NCBI RefSeq assembly: GCF_900240945.1
Contig: NZ_OESG01000014.1
Coordinates: forward strand, 740,923-804,922
Source of the DNA: Mycobacterium sp. 3519A
Lineage (GTDB): Bacteria; Actinomycetota; Actinomycetes; Mycobacteriales; Mycobacteriaceae
DNA length: 64,000 bases
Reading direction: 5' to 3'
Under the pieces are notes generated by a model. That model worked only from the letters and a program-made list of their open reading frames with translations, had not been told where the DNA came from and made no database searches. Positions 55,000 through 63,362 of this stretch are shown here, in pieces. The stretch's first letter is position 1; each line of letters opens with the position of its first letter. The position numbers and the translations under genes were made by a program.

Positions 55000-55902
55000 C
55001 TAGCCGGCCAGCACGCCGCGCAGGATCTCGACGAGTGCCGCGGGTTGGTCGCCCTGCACCGAGTGTCCGGAGTCGGCGACGACGTGCGTGGCCTGAAATC
55101 CCGGCGCGCGGTTGGCGAACGCCTCGGCGTCGTCGTCGTTGACGAAGTAGGAGTTGGCGCCGCGCACCAGCGTTGTCGGCATGGTGATGGCGGGGACGTC
55201 ATCCCAGAGGTTCTCGAAGCCGTCACCCTTGCGGAACGAGTCGTAACGCCACGTCCAGGTGCCGTCGTCGAGCTGTTTGGAGTTGTGAAAGACGCCGCGG
55301 CGCAACGATTTCCGGTCCCGGTTCGGGGCGGCGGCCACCGTCACGTCGAGCATGGCTCCGAAGGTGGGGAACGTCCGGTCCCCCCGGACCAGCGCCACGG
55401 TGCCCATCTGCGCCTTGGTCATCTGCTCGTGTCGCTCGGGTGCCGACGGCGTCACGTCGACGAGTACGAGTTGCGGCACCAGCGCGGGTTCGGTGGCGGC
55501 GATGCGCAATGCGGTCAGCCCGCCCAGCGACATGCCGACGACGAGTCGCGGATTGGGTGCGTGCTCACGCAACACCGGCCGCAGGGTTTCGGCGTTGAGC
55601 TTCGGCCCGTAGTCGCCGTCTTCCCGCCACGCCGAGCGGCCGTGGCCGGGCAGGTCGACGGCCAGTGCGGGCACGCCGAGGCCGACGATCACGGTGTCCC
55701 AGGTGTGGGCGTTCTGGCCGCCGCCGTGCAGGAACACCACCTCAGGTGGCTCCTCGCCCCACTTCAGCGCGCTGATCTGCCCGACATCGATGCGCCGCAC
55801 CGACGGGATCGCGTCGGCAGCGATCTGCTCGGCGTTCTCGTGAAGCAGCCCGAACTCGTCGAGGCCGGCCAGTTCGTCGTCGGAAACGTCGGCGTTTGTC
55901 AC
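55000..55902 (-). CDS. Alpha/beta hydrolase, esterase (Rv0045c type)
   Basis: 300 residues, GTG at 55902 (MTNADVSDDELAGL). The nucleophile elbow is LVVGMSLGGLTALRIA, the oxyanion region VFLHGGGQNAHTWD, and the C-terminal His is in HVVADSGHSVQGDQP. The M. tuberculosis orthologue is a characterised esterase with preference for short or branched acyl chains. A cytoplasmic enzyme; no signal. Confidence 0.92.
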   Translation of the reverse strand: MTNADVSDDELAGLDEFGLLHENAEQIAADAIPSVRRIDVGQISALKWGEEPPEVVFLHGGGQNAHTWDTVIVGLGVPALAVDLPGHGRSAWREDGDYGPKLNAETLRPVLREHAPNPRLVVGMSLGGLTALRIAATEPALVPQLVLVDVTPSAPERHEQMTKAQMGTVALVRGDRTFPTFGAMLDVTVAAAPNRDRKSLRRGVFHNSKQLDDGTWTWRYDSFRKGDGFENLWDDVPAITMPTTLVRGANSYFVNDDDAEAFANRAPGFQATHVVADSGHSVQGDQPAALVEILRGVLAG

Positions 55903-55909
55903 GCCGTCG

Positions 55910-55915
55910 AGGCTA
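55910..55915 (-). promoter_or_regulatory. -10 element for the alpha/beta hydrolase gene, overlapping the ino1 stop codon
   Basis: TAGCCT (55915-55910) with a seven-base spacer to GTG 55902. Its first three bases are the ino1 stop codon TAG, so this promoter is embedded in the end of ino1. Confidence 0.5.
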
Positions 55916-56989
55916 ACCCTCGATGAACGTCTCGAGCTGCGTGCGGGCGATGTCGTCCGGCAGTTGCTTCGGCGGGCTCTTCATGAGGTAGGCCGACGCC
56001 GCCTCGACGGGGCCGCCGATGCCGCGGTCCTTGGCGATCTTCGCCGCGCGCACCGCGTCGATGATCACGCCTGCCGAGTTCGGCGAGTCCCACACCTCGA
56101 GCTTGTACTCCAGGTTCAGCGGCACGTCGCCGAACGCACGACCCTCGAGGCGCACGTAGGCCCACTTGCGGTCATCGAGCCAGCCGACGTGATCGGACGG
56201 GCCGATGTGCACGTCCTTGGTGTTGAACTCACGCTGCAGGTTGCTGGTGACGGCCTGGGTCTTGGAGATCTTCTTCGACTCCAGCCGCGAGCGCTCGAGC
56301 ATGTTGAGGAAGTCCATGTTGCCGCCGACGTTGAGCTGCATCGTGCGGTCGAGCTGCACGCCGCGGTCCTCGAACAGCTTGGCCATCACGCGGTGGGTGA
56401 TGGTCGCACCGACCTGGCTCTTGATGTCGTCACCGACGATCGGCACACCGGCGTCGGCGAACTTCTTGGCCCACACCGGATCCGAGGCGATGAACACCGG
56501 CAGCGCGTTGACGAACGCCACGCCCGCGTCGATTGCGCACTGCGCGTAGAACTTGTCGGCCTCTTCCGATCCGACGGGCAGGTAGGACACCAACACGTCG
56601 ACGCCTGCGTCCTTGAGCACCTTGACCACGTCGACCGGGTCGACGTCGGACACCTCGATGGTGTCGGCGTAGTACTTGCCGATGCCGTCGAGCGTCGGGC
56701 CGCGCTGCACGATCACGTTGGTGGGCGGCACGTCAGCGATCTTGATGGTGTTGTTCTCCGACGCGAAGATCGCCTCGGACAGGTCGAAACCGACCTTCTT
56801 GGCGTCGACGTCGAACGCGGCGACGAACTTCACGTCGCGGACGTGATACGGGCCGAAGCGCACATGCATCAGACCGGGCACCGTGGCCGTCTCGTCGGCG
56901 TCCTGGTAATACTGCACACCCTGAACCAGCGAGGATGCGCAGTTGCCCACACCGACAATCGCGACCCGTACCTCGGTGTTTTCAGTCAT
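55913..56989 (-). CDS. ino1: Inositol-3-phosphate synthase
   Basis: 358 residues, ATG at 56989 ([20 protein letters not shown]) after GAGGGAGAAG. It converts glucose 6-phosphate to 1L-myo-inositol 1-phosphate with NAD+, feeding phosphatidylinositol, lipoarabinomannan and mycothiol. NAD motif [13 protein letters not shown]; the lyase core includes [47 protein letters not shown] and [20 protein letters not shown]. Preceded by padR with 28 bases between. Confidence 0.96.
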   Translation of the reverse strand: MTENTEVRVAIVGVGNCASSLVQGVQYYQDADETATVPGLMHVRFGPYHVRDVKFVAAFDVDAKKVGFDLSEAIFASENNTIKIADVPPTNVIVQRGPTLDGIGKYYADTIEVSDVDPVDVVKVLKDAGVDVLVSYLPVGSEEADKFYAQCAIDAGVAFVNALPVFIASDPVWAKKFADAGVPIVGDDIKSQVGATITHRVMAKLFEDRGVQLDRTMQLNVGGNMDFLNMLERSRLESKKISKTQAVTSNLQREFNTKDVHIGPSDHVGWLDDRKWAYVRLEGRAFGDVPLNLEYKLEVWDSPNSAGVIIDAVRAAKIAKDRGIGGPVEAASAYLMKSPPKQLPDDIARTQLETFIEG

Positions 56990-57017
56990 GACGACTTCTC
57001 CCTCTAACTCGTAATGC

Positions 57018-57563
57018 CTACGGCTGCTCGGCACGGCCCTGCGCCGTCCGTTCCGCCGCTATCAATTCGTTGAGCCACTTGACTTCACGTTCGCTGGACT
57101 CCAGACCCAACTGATGGAGCTGCCGGGTATAGCGATCGAGCGAGTTGCTGGCCCGCGCAATTGCTTCACGCAGACCCTCACGGCGTTCTTCCACCTGCCG
57201 ACGACGGCCCTCGAGGATGCGCATCCTGGCCTCGGCCGGCGTGCGGTTGAAAAACGCGAGGTGCACACCGAAGCCGTCGTCGGAATAGTTCTGTGGACCG
57301 GTGTCGGCCACGAGTTCGGCGAAGCGCTGCTTACCGGCATCGGTGAGCCGGTACACGCGCCGCGCCCGACGCACTTTCGGGATCCCCTCGGGTGCGGCGT
57401 CCTCGACGATAAGACCGTCGACCTGCATGCGGCGCAGCGCCGGGTACAGCGATCCGTAGGAGAACGCCCGAAAGGCACCCAGCAGACCTGTCAGCCGTTT
57501 GCGCAGCTCATAGCCGTGCATCGGCGATTCGAGCAAAAGGCCAAGGATGGCGAGCTCCAACAT
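57018..57563 (-). CDS. PadR-family transcriptional regulator (Rv0047c type)
   Basis: 181 residues, ATG at 57563 with GGGAGGTGG upstream; a longer frame is rejected. The winged helix is [24 protein letters not shown], with [18 protein letters not shown] as recognition helix, and a C-terminal helical dimer domain ([29 protein letters not shown]). It is immediately upstream of ino1 and its own promoter contains a palindrome, so it probably represses itself and ino1. Confidence 0.92.
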   Translation of the reverse strand: MLELAILGLLLESPMHGYELRKRLTGLLGAFRAFSYGSLYPALRRMQVDGLIVEDAAPEGIPKVRRARRVYRLTDAGKQRFAELVADTGPQNYSDDGFGVHLAFFNRTPAEARMRILEGRRRQVEERREGLREAIARASNSLDRYTRQLHQLGLESSEREVKWLNELIAAERTAQGRAEQP

Positions 57564-57611
57564 GGAACCACCTCCCTGGTTGGCCGCTACGACGGTTCGA
57601 CACCTCGCGCA

Positions 57612-57641
57612 ATAGTATCGCGCCGATATATTCGGCGCCAA
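57612..57641 (-). promoter_or_regulatory. padR-ino1 promoter with an operator palindrome in its spacer
   Basis: The minus strand has TTGGCG (57641-57636) and TACTAT (57617-57612) separated by 18 bases. The inverted repeat GCGCCGA-ATATA-TCGGCGC (57638-57620) fills the spacer. A protein bound there would block RNA polymerase; PadR is the obvious candidate. Confidence 0.6.
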
Positions 57642-57671
57642 CAGTGGGCCGCGGCAGGGGCTCCTGCAGCG

Positions 57672-58532
57672 TCAGCTGACCGTGTCGACCCGCTTGATGG
57701 TGCCGTCACCGGCGAAGGTGACCGAGCCGCTGCCGAAATCACTCGACACGTTGGCGCGCAACTCCAGCGCGCCGGGAGTCAGCGGATCGCGCGCCGGGTC
57801 GATGGTGAGGTAGGTGTTGTCGGCCTTGACGTCCTTGGGTTGCAGCCCGACCGTCTCGGCCGTGCCCCGCAGCAGGCCGACAGCGGTCTTGACGTCGAAC
57901 GCGGACAGATCTACCAGGACGTCGCGCTCGTCCTTGGCCGAGGTGGTCGGATCGTCGAAGCCGCCGCGGTAGGTGTAGCTCAGCTTGCGGCGCTCGTCGG
58001 TGGGGTCGGGCCGCCAGAGGACGGCGTACTCCGGGTAGACCACCAGGCTGTAGCCCATGGTGTCGCCGAACCGCTGGCGCATCTGCTCCAGCAATCCGGT
58101 CAGCCCGCCGAGGGACTGCAGTTGTTTGGGCGGCGTCACGACCTTCGCGGGAATCCCGTCGGATTTGGCGCCCGGGTCGGACGTGAAGCTCAGCGGCGAC
58201 GTGGTGTTGCCGTACAGCCCCCAGCCGATCGCAACGCCGAGCAGCACGAGGACCACCGACACCGCGAGCCCGTACTTCCAATTGCCGCCGCCCGCGGCGA
58301 TCTTGGGCCGCCTCTTGAGGTCAGGAAGTTGCACCGGGGCGTTGTTGGTCTGCAGATCCGACACCAGCGACTGCAGATCGCCCAGCGTCTCGGCTCCGGT
58401 GGCCAGCGCGACGCGGGTCCGGTGTTCCTCCATCGACAGCTGGCCGTCCGCGAGGGCACTGTCGAGGATCTGGCAGGTGTCGTTGCGGTCGCTGTCCTTC
58501 GCCCGCGTTCCCGGTGTATGCCGTGTCGCCAC
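57672..58532 (-). CDS. DUF1707 membrane protein (Rv0048c-type locus)
   Basis: 286 residues, GTG at 58532 (MATRHTPGTRAKDSDRN). The N-terminal DUF1707 domain reads AKDSDRNDTCQILDSALADGQLSMEEHRTRVALATGAETLGDLQSLVSDL. One membrane helix (WKYGLAVSVVLVLLGVAIGWGLYG, about 83-106) precedes an extracytoplasmic domain with TSPLSFTSDPGAKSDGIPAKV and a C-terminal fold (LRANVSSDFGSGSVTFAGDGTI). Function unknown. Divergent from the DUF5318 gene. Confidence 0.88.
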   Translation of the reverse strand: MATRHTPGTRAKDSDRNDTCQILDSALADGQLSMEEHRTRVALATGAETLGDLQSLVSDLQTNNAPVQLPDLKRRPKIAAGGGNWKYGLAVSVVLVLLGVAIGWGLYGNTTSPLSFTSDPGAKSDGIPAKVVTPPKQLQSLGGLTGLLEQMRQRFGDTMGYSLVVYPEYAVLWRPDPTDERRKLSYTYRGGFDDPTTSAKDERDVLVDLSAFDVKTAVGLLRGTAETVGLQPKDVKADNTYLTIDPARDPLTPGALELRANVSSDFGSGSVTFAGDGTIKRVDTVS

Positions 58533-58539
58533 GACGATG

Positions 58540-58545
58540 ATCGTA
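58540..58545 (-). promoter_or_regulatory. -10 element for the DUF1707 gene, probably leaderless
   Basis: TACGAT (58545-58540) and a seven-base spacer before GTG 58532. Confidence 0.45.
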
Positions 58546-58631
58546 AAAGTTCGGTTGCTATCGGCGCAGACCAGATGACGTTGCCGGGGGTGCGGCGGCG
58601 TAGTCACGCCTCGGTGGTAGCGAGGCCGACG

Positions 58632-58637
58632 TACTCT
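58632..58637 (+). promoter_or_regulatory. -10 element for the DUF5318 gene, probably leaderless
   Basis: TACTCT and a seven-base spacer before the GTG at 58645. Confidence 0.5.
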
Positions 58638-58644
58638 GGTCTCC

Positions 58645-59070
58645 GTGCGACTGCAGCGACAAGTGGTGGACTACGCCCTGCGGCGCCGGTCCCTGCTGGC
58701 CGAGGTGTACTCGGGCCGCACCGGCGTCTCGGAGGTCTGCGACGCCAACCCCTACCTGCTGCGGGCCGCGAAGTTCCATGGGAAGCCCAGTTCGGTGATG
58801 TGTCCGATCTGCCGCAAGGAACAGCTCACCCTCGTGTCGTGGGTATTCGGTGACCACCTGGGCGCCGTGTCAGGCTCGGCCCGCACTGCTGAGGAGCTGG
58901 TACTGCTGGCGACCCGTTACGACGAGTTCTCCGTACACGTGGTGGAGGTATGCCGCACCTGCAGTTGGAATCACTTGGTCAAGTCGTATGTGCTCGGCGC
59001 GGTCCCGCCGCCAAAGGGGTCTCGTGGCACACGAACCGCGCGCGGAACCGCGCGCACGGCCAGTGAATAA
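58645..59070 (+). CDS. DUF5318 protein (Rv0049 type)
   Basis: 141 residues, GTG at 58645 (MRLQRQVVDYALRRRSLLAEV). Two Cys-x2-Cys pairs, CPICRKEQL and CRTCSWN, about 55 residues apart, look like a zinc-ribbon site. The C-terminal 20 residues are basic and simple in composition. Function unknown. It overlaps ponA1 by 8 bases, and the same pair occurs in M. tuberculosis (Rv0049-Rv0050). Confidence 0.88.
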   Translation: MRLQRQVVDYALRRRSLLAEVYSGRTGVSEVCDANPYLLRAAKFHGKPSSVMCPICRKEQLTLVSWVFGDHLGAVSGSARTAEELVLLATRYDEFSVHVVEVCRTCSWNHLVKSYVLGAVPPPKGSRGTRTARGTARTASE

Positions 59071-61537
59071 CGAAGGGCGCCACGACCGGTCAGCCAGTGA
59101 GGCCCGCACGGGGCGCGCGGCTGATGGCGTGGGTTCGCGCCCCCAACAGCACCGACCCGACGGCCCACCGCGACACCGGGCCGCCGGCGCGCCACCCGAC
59201 GACCGCGCGACCGCCGTGATCCCTGCGGTGCGCAACGGCCCGCCTCCGCATCTGCGTGATCCGATCGACGTGGTCAAACGGGCGCTGGACGGCACCCCGC
59301 TGGCACCGCCGAAGCAGCCACCGCCGCCCCCGCCGCGACGCCCGCCCGGCGGCGGTGGACCGCGTGGCGGCCCGCCGCCACCGCAGACTCCGAAGCCCAG
59401 TTGGCGCGAGCAGATCAACTGGAAGTGGGTGCGCCGCGCGCTGTACGCCGGCGTCGCGGTGATGATCGTGCTGCCGCTGGTCACCTTCGGGATGGCCTAC
59501 CTGATCGTCGACGTGCCCAAGCCCGGCGACATCAGGACCAACCAGGTATCGACGATCCTGGCCAGTGACGGCAGCGAACTGGCGAAAATCGTTCCGCCCG
59601 AAGGCAATCGGGTGGACGTCACCATCGACCAGATTCCGGTGCATGTGCGTGACGCGGTGATGGCCGCCGAGGACCGCGACTTCTATTCCAATCCGGGCTT
59701 CTCGTTCACCGGTTTCGCCAGGGCGTTCAAGAACAACATCTTCGGCGGTGATCTGCAGGGTGGCTCGACGATCACCCAGCAGTACGTGAAGAACGCGTTG
59801 GTCGGCGACGCCCGCTCGGGCCTCGGGGGCATCGTCCGCAAGGCCAAGGAACTGGTCATCTCGACGAAGATGTCCAGCGAATGGTCCAAAGACCAAGTGA
59901 TGCAGTCGTATCTGAACATCATCTATTTCGGCCGCGGCGCGTACGGCATCTCGGCGGCGGCCAAGGCGTACTTCGACAAACCGGTCGAGCAGTTGACGGT
60001 CGCGGAGGGCGCGTTGCTGGCTGCGCTCATCCAGCGCCCTTCGGGTTTGGATCCGGCCGTCAACCCCGAGGGCGCGACGGAGCGGTGGAACTGGGTCCTC
60101 GACGGCATGGTCGACATCGGCGCGCTGTCGAAACAAGACCGTGCGGCACAACAGTTCCCGGCCACCGTGCCGCCGGAGCAGGCACGCTCGCAGAACCAGA
60201 CCACCGGCCCCAACGGCCTGATCGAACGGCAGGTCCAGCAGGAACTGCTCGACCTGTTCAACATCGACGAGCGCACGCTGAACACCCAGGGTCTGCAGAT
60301 CACCACGACTATCGACCCGAAGGCGCAGAAGGCCGCCGAGGACGCGGCCGCGAAGTACCTCGACGGTCAGGACCCCGACATGCGCACCGCGATCGTGTCG
60401 ATCGACCCGAAGACCGGTGCGGTGAAGGCGTATTACGGCGGCACGGACGCCAACGGCTTCGACTTCGCGCAGGCCGGGTTGCCGACGGGGTCGTCGTTCA
60501 AGGTGTTCGCCTTGGTGGCCGCCCTGGAGCAGGGCATGGGACTGGGCTATCAGGTGGACAGTTCACCGGTCACGGTCAACGGCATCAAGATCACCAACGT
60601 CGAGGGTGAGGGCTGCGGTGTCTGCAACATCGCCGAGGCGCTGAAGCGCTCGCTCAACACCAGCTACTACCGGCTGATGCTGAAACTGAAGAACGGCCCC
60701 CAGGACGTGGCCGACGCCGCGCACAAGGCAGGCATCGCCGAGAGCTTCCCCGGGGTCGAACACACGCTGTCCGAGGACGGCAAGGGCGGACCGCCCAACA
60801 ACGGAGTCGTGTTGGGCCAGTACCAGACCCGGGTGATCGACATGGCGTCGGCGTACGCCACGCTGGCTGCATCGGGCGTGTATCACAAGCCGCATTTTGT
60901 GCAGAAGGTGGTCAACTCGCGCGGCGAGGTGTTGTTCGACGCCAGCCAGGAGAACAACGGGGGTGAGCAGCGGATCGACAAGTCCGTGGCGGACAACGTG
61001 ACGTCGGCGATGCAGCCGATCGCCGGTTGGTCGCGTGGACACAACCTGGCCGGCGGGCGCCCGTCAGCGGCCAAGACCGGTACCAACCAGCTCGGCGACA
61101 CCGACGCGAACAGGGATGCGTGGATGGTCGGGTACACCCCGTCGTTGTCGACGGCGGTCTGGGTGGGCACCACCGAAGGCACCAAACCGCTCGTTACCCA
61201 ATCGGGCGCACCGGTTTACGGTTCGGGTCTGCCGTCGGACATCTGGAAAGCGACCATGGATGGCGCGCTGGAGGGTACCGACAATGAGAAGTTCCCCAAG
61301 CCCGCCGAGATCGGCGGGTATGCCGGTGTGCCGCAAGCGCCGCCACCGCCGTCGACCACGAGTCTGGCGCCGCCGACCCCGTCGGAGACGGTGATTCAGC
61401 CGACGATCGAAGTGGCGCCGGGCATCACGATCCCGATCGGCCCGCCGACCACCGTGCCGGTGGAGCCGCCTGCGCCAGGTGCAGCCGTTCCGGCGGTGCC
61501 GGGAGGCCCGCCGCCCGGACCACCGCCGCCTCCGTGA
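59063..61537 (+). CDS. ponA1: Class A penicillin-binding protein PonA1 (PBP1)
   Basis: 824 residues from GTG 59063 (MNNEGRHDRS); GTG 59024, preceded by AAAGGGG at a good distance, would add 13 residues and is a serious alternative. Bifunctional peptidoglycan synthase: a disordered Pro-rich cytoplasmic region (1-110), one membrane helix (ALYAGVAVMIVLPLVTFGMAYLI), a glycosyltransferase domain with catalytic Glu in AAEDRDFYSNPGFS and GGSTITQQYVKN, and a transpeptidase domain with SSFK (nucleophile Ser), SLN in RSLNTSYY and KTG in AAKTGTNQ. A Pro-rich outer tail follows. Confidence 0.95.
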   Translation: MNNEGRHDRSASEARTGRAADGVGSRPQQHRPDGPPRHRAAGAPPDDRATAVIPAVRNGPPPHLRDPIDVVKRALDGTPLAPPKQPPPPPPRRPPGGGGPRGGPPPPQTPKPSWREQINWKWVRRALYAGVAVMIVLPLVTFGMAYLIVDVPKPGDIRTNQVSTILASDGSELAKIVPPEGNRVDVTIDQIPVHVRDAVMAAEDRDFYSNPGFSFTGFARAFKNNIFGGDLQGGSTITQQYVKNALVGDARSGLGGIVRKAKELVISTKMSSEWSKDQVMQSYLNIIYFGRGAYGISAAAKAYFDKPVEQLTVAEGALLAALIQRPSGLDPAVNPEGATERWNWVLDGMVDIGALSKQDRAAQQFPATVPPEQARSQNQTTGPNGLIERQVQQELLDLFNIDERTLNTQGLQITTTIDPKAQKAAEDAAAKYLDGQDPDMRTAIVSIDPKTGAVKAYYGGTDANGFDFAQAGLPTGSSFKVFALVAALEQGMGLGYQVDSSPVTVNGIKITNVEGEGCGVCNIAEALKRSLNTSYYRLMLKLKNGPQDVADAAHKAGIAESFPGVEHTLSEDGKGGPPNNGVVLGQYQTRVIDMASAYATLAASGVYHKPHFVQKVVNSRGEVLFDASQENNGGEQRIDKSVADNVTSAMQPIAGWSRGHNLAGGRPSAAKTGTNQLGDTDANRDAWMVGYTPSLSTAVWVGTTEGTKPLVTQSGAPVYGSGLPSDIWKATMDGALEGTDNEKFPKPAEIGGYAGVPQAPPPPSTTSLAPPTPSETVIQPTIEVAPGITIPIGPPTTVPVEPPAPGAAVPAVPGGPPPGPPPPP

Positions 61538-63180
61538 CCGACCGTGAGGTGGTGTCGCCCGCAAGGCTGGCCGACGATCGGCGCAGTCTGGACGACCGTG
61601 ACCTGCCCAGTCGCACCGACACGATCGGCGCCGCGCTCTCCGAGGTGATCGGTGGCCCGGTAGGGCGGCACGCCCTCATCGGCAGGCAGCGTTTCCTGAC
61701 TCCGCTGCGCGTGATGCTGATCATCGCGCTGGTGTTCCTGGCGCTGGGTTATACGACGAAGGCCGCCTGCCTGCAGACCACCGGCACGGGCACCGCCGAT
61801 CAGCGGGTGGGCAACTGGCAGAACCAGCGGGCCTATTACGAACTGTGTTACTCCGACACCGTTCCGCTGTACACGGCGGAGTTGTTGAACCTCGGGAAGT
61901 TTCCGTACAAGTCCAGCTGGATCGAGACCGACAGCGACGGTAAGCCGAAGCGGCAGTACGACGGCAACATCGCCGTGCGCTACATGGAATATCCGGTGCT
62001 GACCGGGATCTATCAGTACGTGTCGATGGCGTTGGCCAAGACCTACACCGCGGTGACCAAGCTGGTGTCGATCCCGATCATCGCGGAGGTGGTGATGTTC
62101 TTCAACATCGCCGCGTTCGGGTTGGCGCTCGCGTGGCTGGTCACGGTGTGGGCCAGCGCGCGACTGGCGGGGCAGCGGCGGGTGTGGGACGCGGCGATGG
62201 TGGCGGCGTCTCCGATCCTGATTTTCCAGGCGTTCACGAATTTCGACGCTCTCGCAACGGCTTTCGCGACCGGTGCACTGTTGGCGTGGGCGCGTAGGAA
62301 GCCGTGGCTGGCCGGCGCGCTGATCGGACTGGGGGTGGCGGCCAAGCTGTACCCGCTGCTGTTGTTCGTGCCGATGGTGTTGCTGGCGTTGCGCACCGGG
62401 CGGATGCGTGAGGTGGGTAAGGCGGCGGTCGCCACGGTGGTGACCTGGTTGGTGGTGAACCTGCCGATCATGGTGCTGTTCCCGCGGGGCTGGTCGGAGT
62501 TCTTCCGGCTCAACACTCGTCGCGGCGACGACATGGATTCGCTCTACAACGTGGTGAAGTCGTTCACCGGTTTGGGCGGCTTCGATCAGAACCTGGGCTT
62601 CTGGCAGCCGCCGACGATACTCAACACCGTCAGCGCGGCGCTGTTCGTAGCCTGTTGTGTGGCAATCGGTTACGTGGTGCTGACGGCCAAGCAACGACCG
62701 CGCCTGGTGCAGGTCGCGTTCCTGGTGGTGGCGGCGTTCCTGCTGACGAACAAGGTGTGGAGCCCGCAGTTCTCGCTGTGGCTGGTGCCGCTGGCGGTGC
62801 TGGCGCTGCCGCACCGGAGGATCCTGTTGGCGTGGATGACCATCGACGCTTTGGTGTGGATACCGCGGATGCTGTACCTCTACGGCGAGCAGAACCGCGG
62901 GCTGCCAGAGCAGCCGTTCACCGTGACTGTGTTGTTGCGTGACATTGCGGTGATCGTGTTGTGTGCGTTGGTGATTCGGCAGATCTATCGGCCCGAGCTG
63001 GATCTGGTCCGGTGCCGAGGTGAGGTCGACGACCCGTCCGGCGGGGTGTTCGAACACGCCAACGACGATCCGCCGCGCTGGCTGCCCGATTGGCTGCGGC
63101 CGCAGGCGGACCGGATCAGCGTCATCCCCGCGCCTGAACCCGAGCCAGAACCGGATTTCGCGGGTCAACGGAGCACGTAG
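61534..63180 (+). CDS. Polytopic membrane protein, GT87-like (Rv0051 type)
   Basis: 548 residues, GTG at 61534 overlapping the ponA1 stop (GTGA). About 10-12 membrane helices from residue 60 to 500, with a large early outer loop (NLGKFPYKSSWIETDSDGK, containing YMEYPVLTG) as in polyprenol-phosphate-dependent mannosyl or arabinosyl transferases. The charged cytoplasmic tail is rich in Pro and Asp. Likely transfers a sugar to an envelope component, but the substrate is unknown. Coupling to ponA1 suggests an envelope role. Confidence 0.85.
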   Translation: MTDREVVSPARLADDRRSLDDRDLPSRTDTIGAALSEVIGGPVGRHALIGRQRFLTPLRVMLIIALVFLALGYTTKAACLQTTGTGTADQRVGNWQNQRAYYELCYSDTVPLYTAELLNLGKFPYKSSWIETDSDGKPKRQYDGNIAVRYMEYPVLTGIYQYVSMALAKTYTAVTKLVSIPIIAEVVMFFNIAAFGLALAWLVTVWASARLAGQRRVWDAAMVAASPILIFQAFTNFDALATAFATGALLAWARRKPWLAGALIGLGVAAKLYPLLLFVPMVLLALRTGRMREVGKAAVATVVTWLVVNLPIMVLFPRGWSEFFRLNTRRGDDMDSLYNVVKSFTGLGGFDQNLGFWQPPTILNTVSAALFVACCVAIGYVVLTAKQRPRLVQVAFLVVAAFLLTNKVWSPQFSLWLVPLAVLALPHRRILLAWMTIDALVWIPRMLYLYGEQNRGLPEQPFTVTVLLRDIAVIVLCALVIRQIYRPELDLVRCRGEVDDPSGGVFEHANDDPPRWLPDWLRPQADRISVIPAPEPEPEPDFAGQRST

Positions 63181-63262
63181 CGCGGTTGCCTCACAGCACC
63201 GGCTGATTGTGTTGGTGTACGGGCGGATTCGTGCGAAAGGGCGCCCCCAATGCACGCCCGGA

Positions 63263-63340
63263 GTTGGCCTACTGGTAACCCAACCGTCCCCTGGTCCGCA
63301 TCGAGTGCCACCACCATCGGCACGTCCGGTGGAATCACCG
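63263..63340 (+). promoter_or_regulatory. Three consecutive short stem-loops in the phnD leader
   Basis: Stems GTTGG/CCAAC (63263-63267/63280-63284), GTGCC/GGCAC (63305-63309/63319-63323) and CGGTG/CACCG (63327-63331/63336-63340, loop GAAT) precede the ribosome binding site GGAGAGGAGA. They match no riboswitch class I know. GC-rich DNA makes such stems easily, so support is weak. Confidence 0.25.
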
Positions 63341-63362
63341 TCGGGCGGAGAGGAGATACCCG

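Noticed and set aside
58850..59062. N-terminal extension of ponA1 back to 58850
   Set aside because: It lies inside the DUF5318 gene in another frame and reads as an improbable Trp/Arg-rich stretch; only the GTG at 59024 or 59063 is sensible.
63181..63362. Known riboswitch class upstream of phnD
   Set aside because: Compared by eye with ZTP, guanidine, glycine, TPP, cobalamin and SAM-IV signatures; none of their conserved sequences is present.
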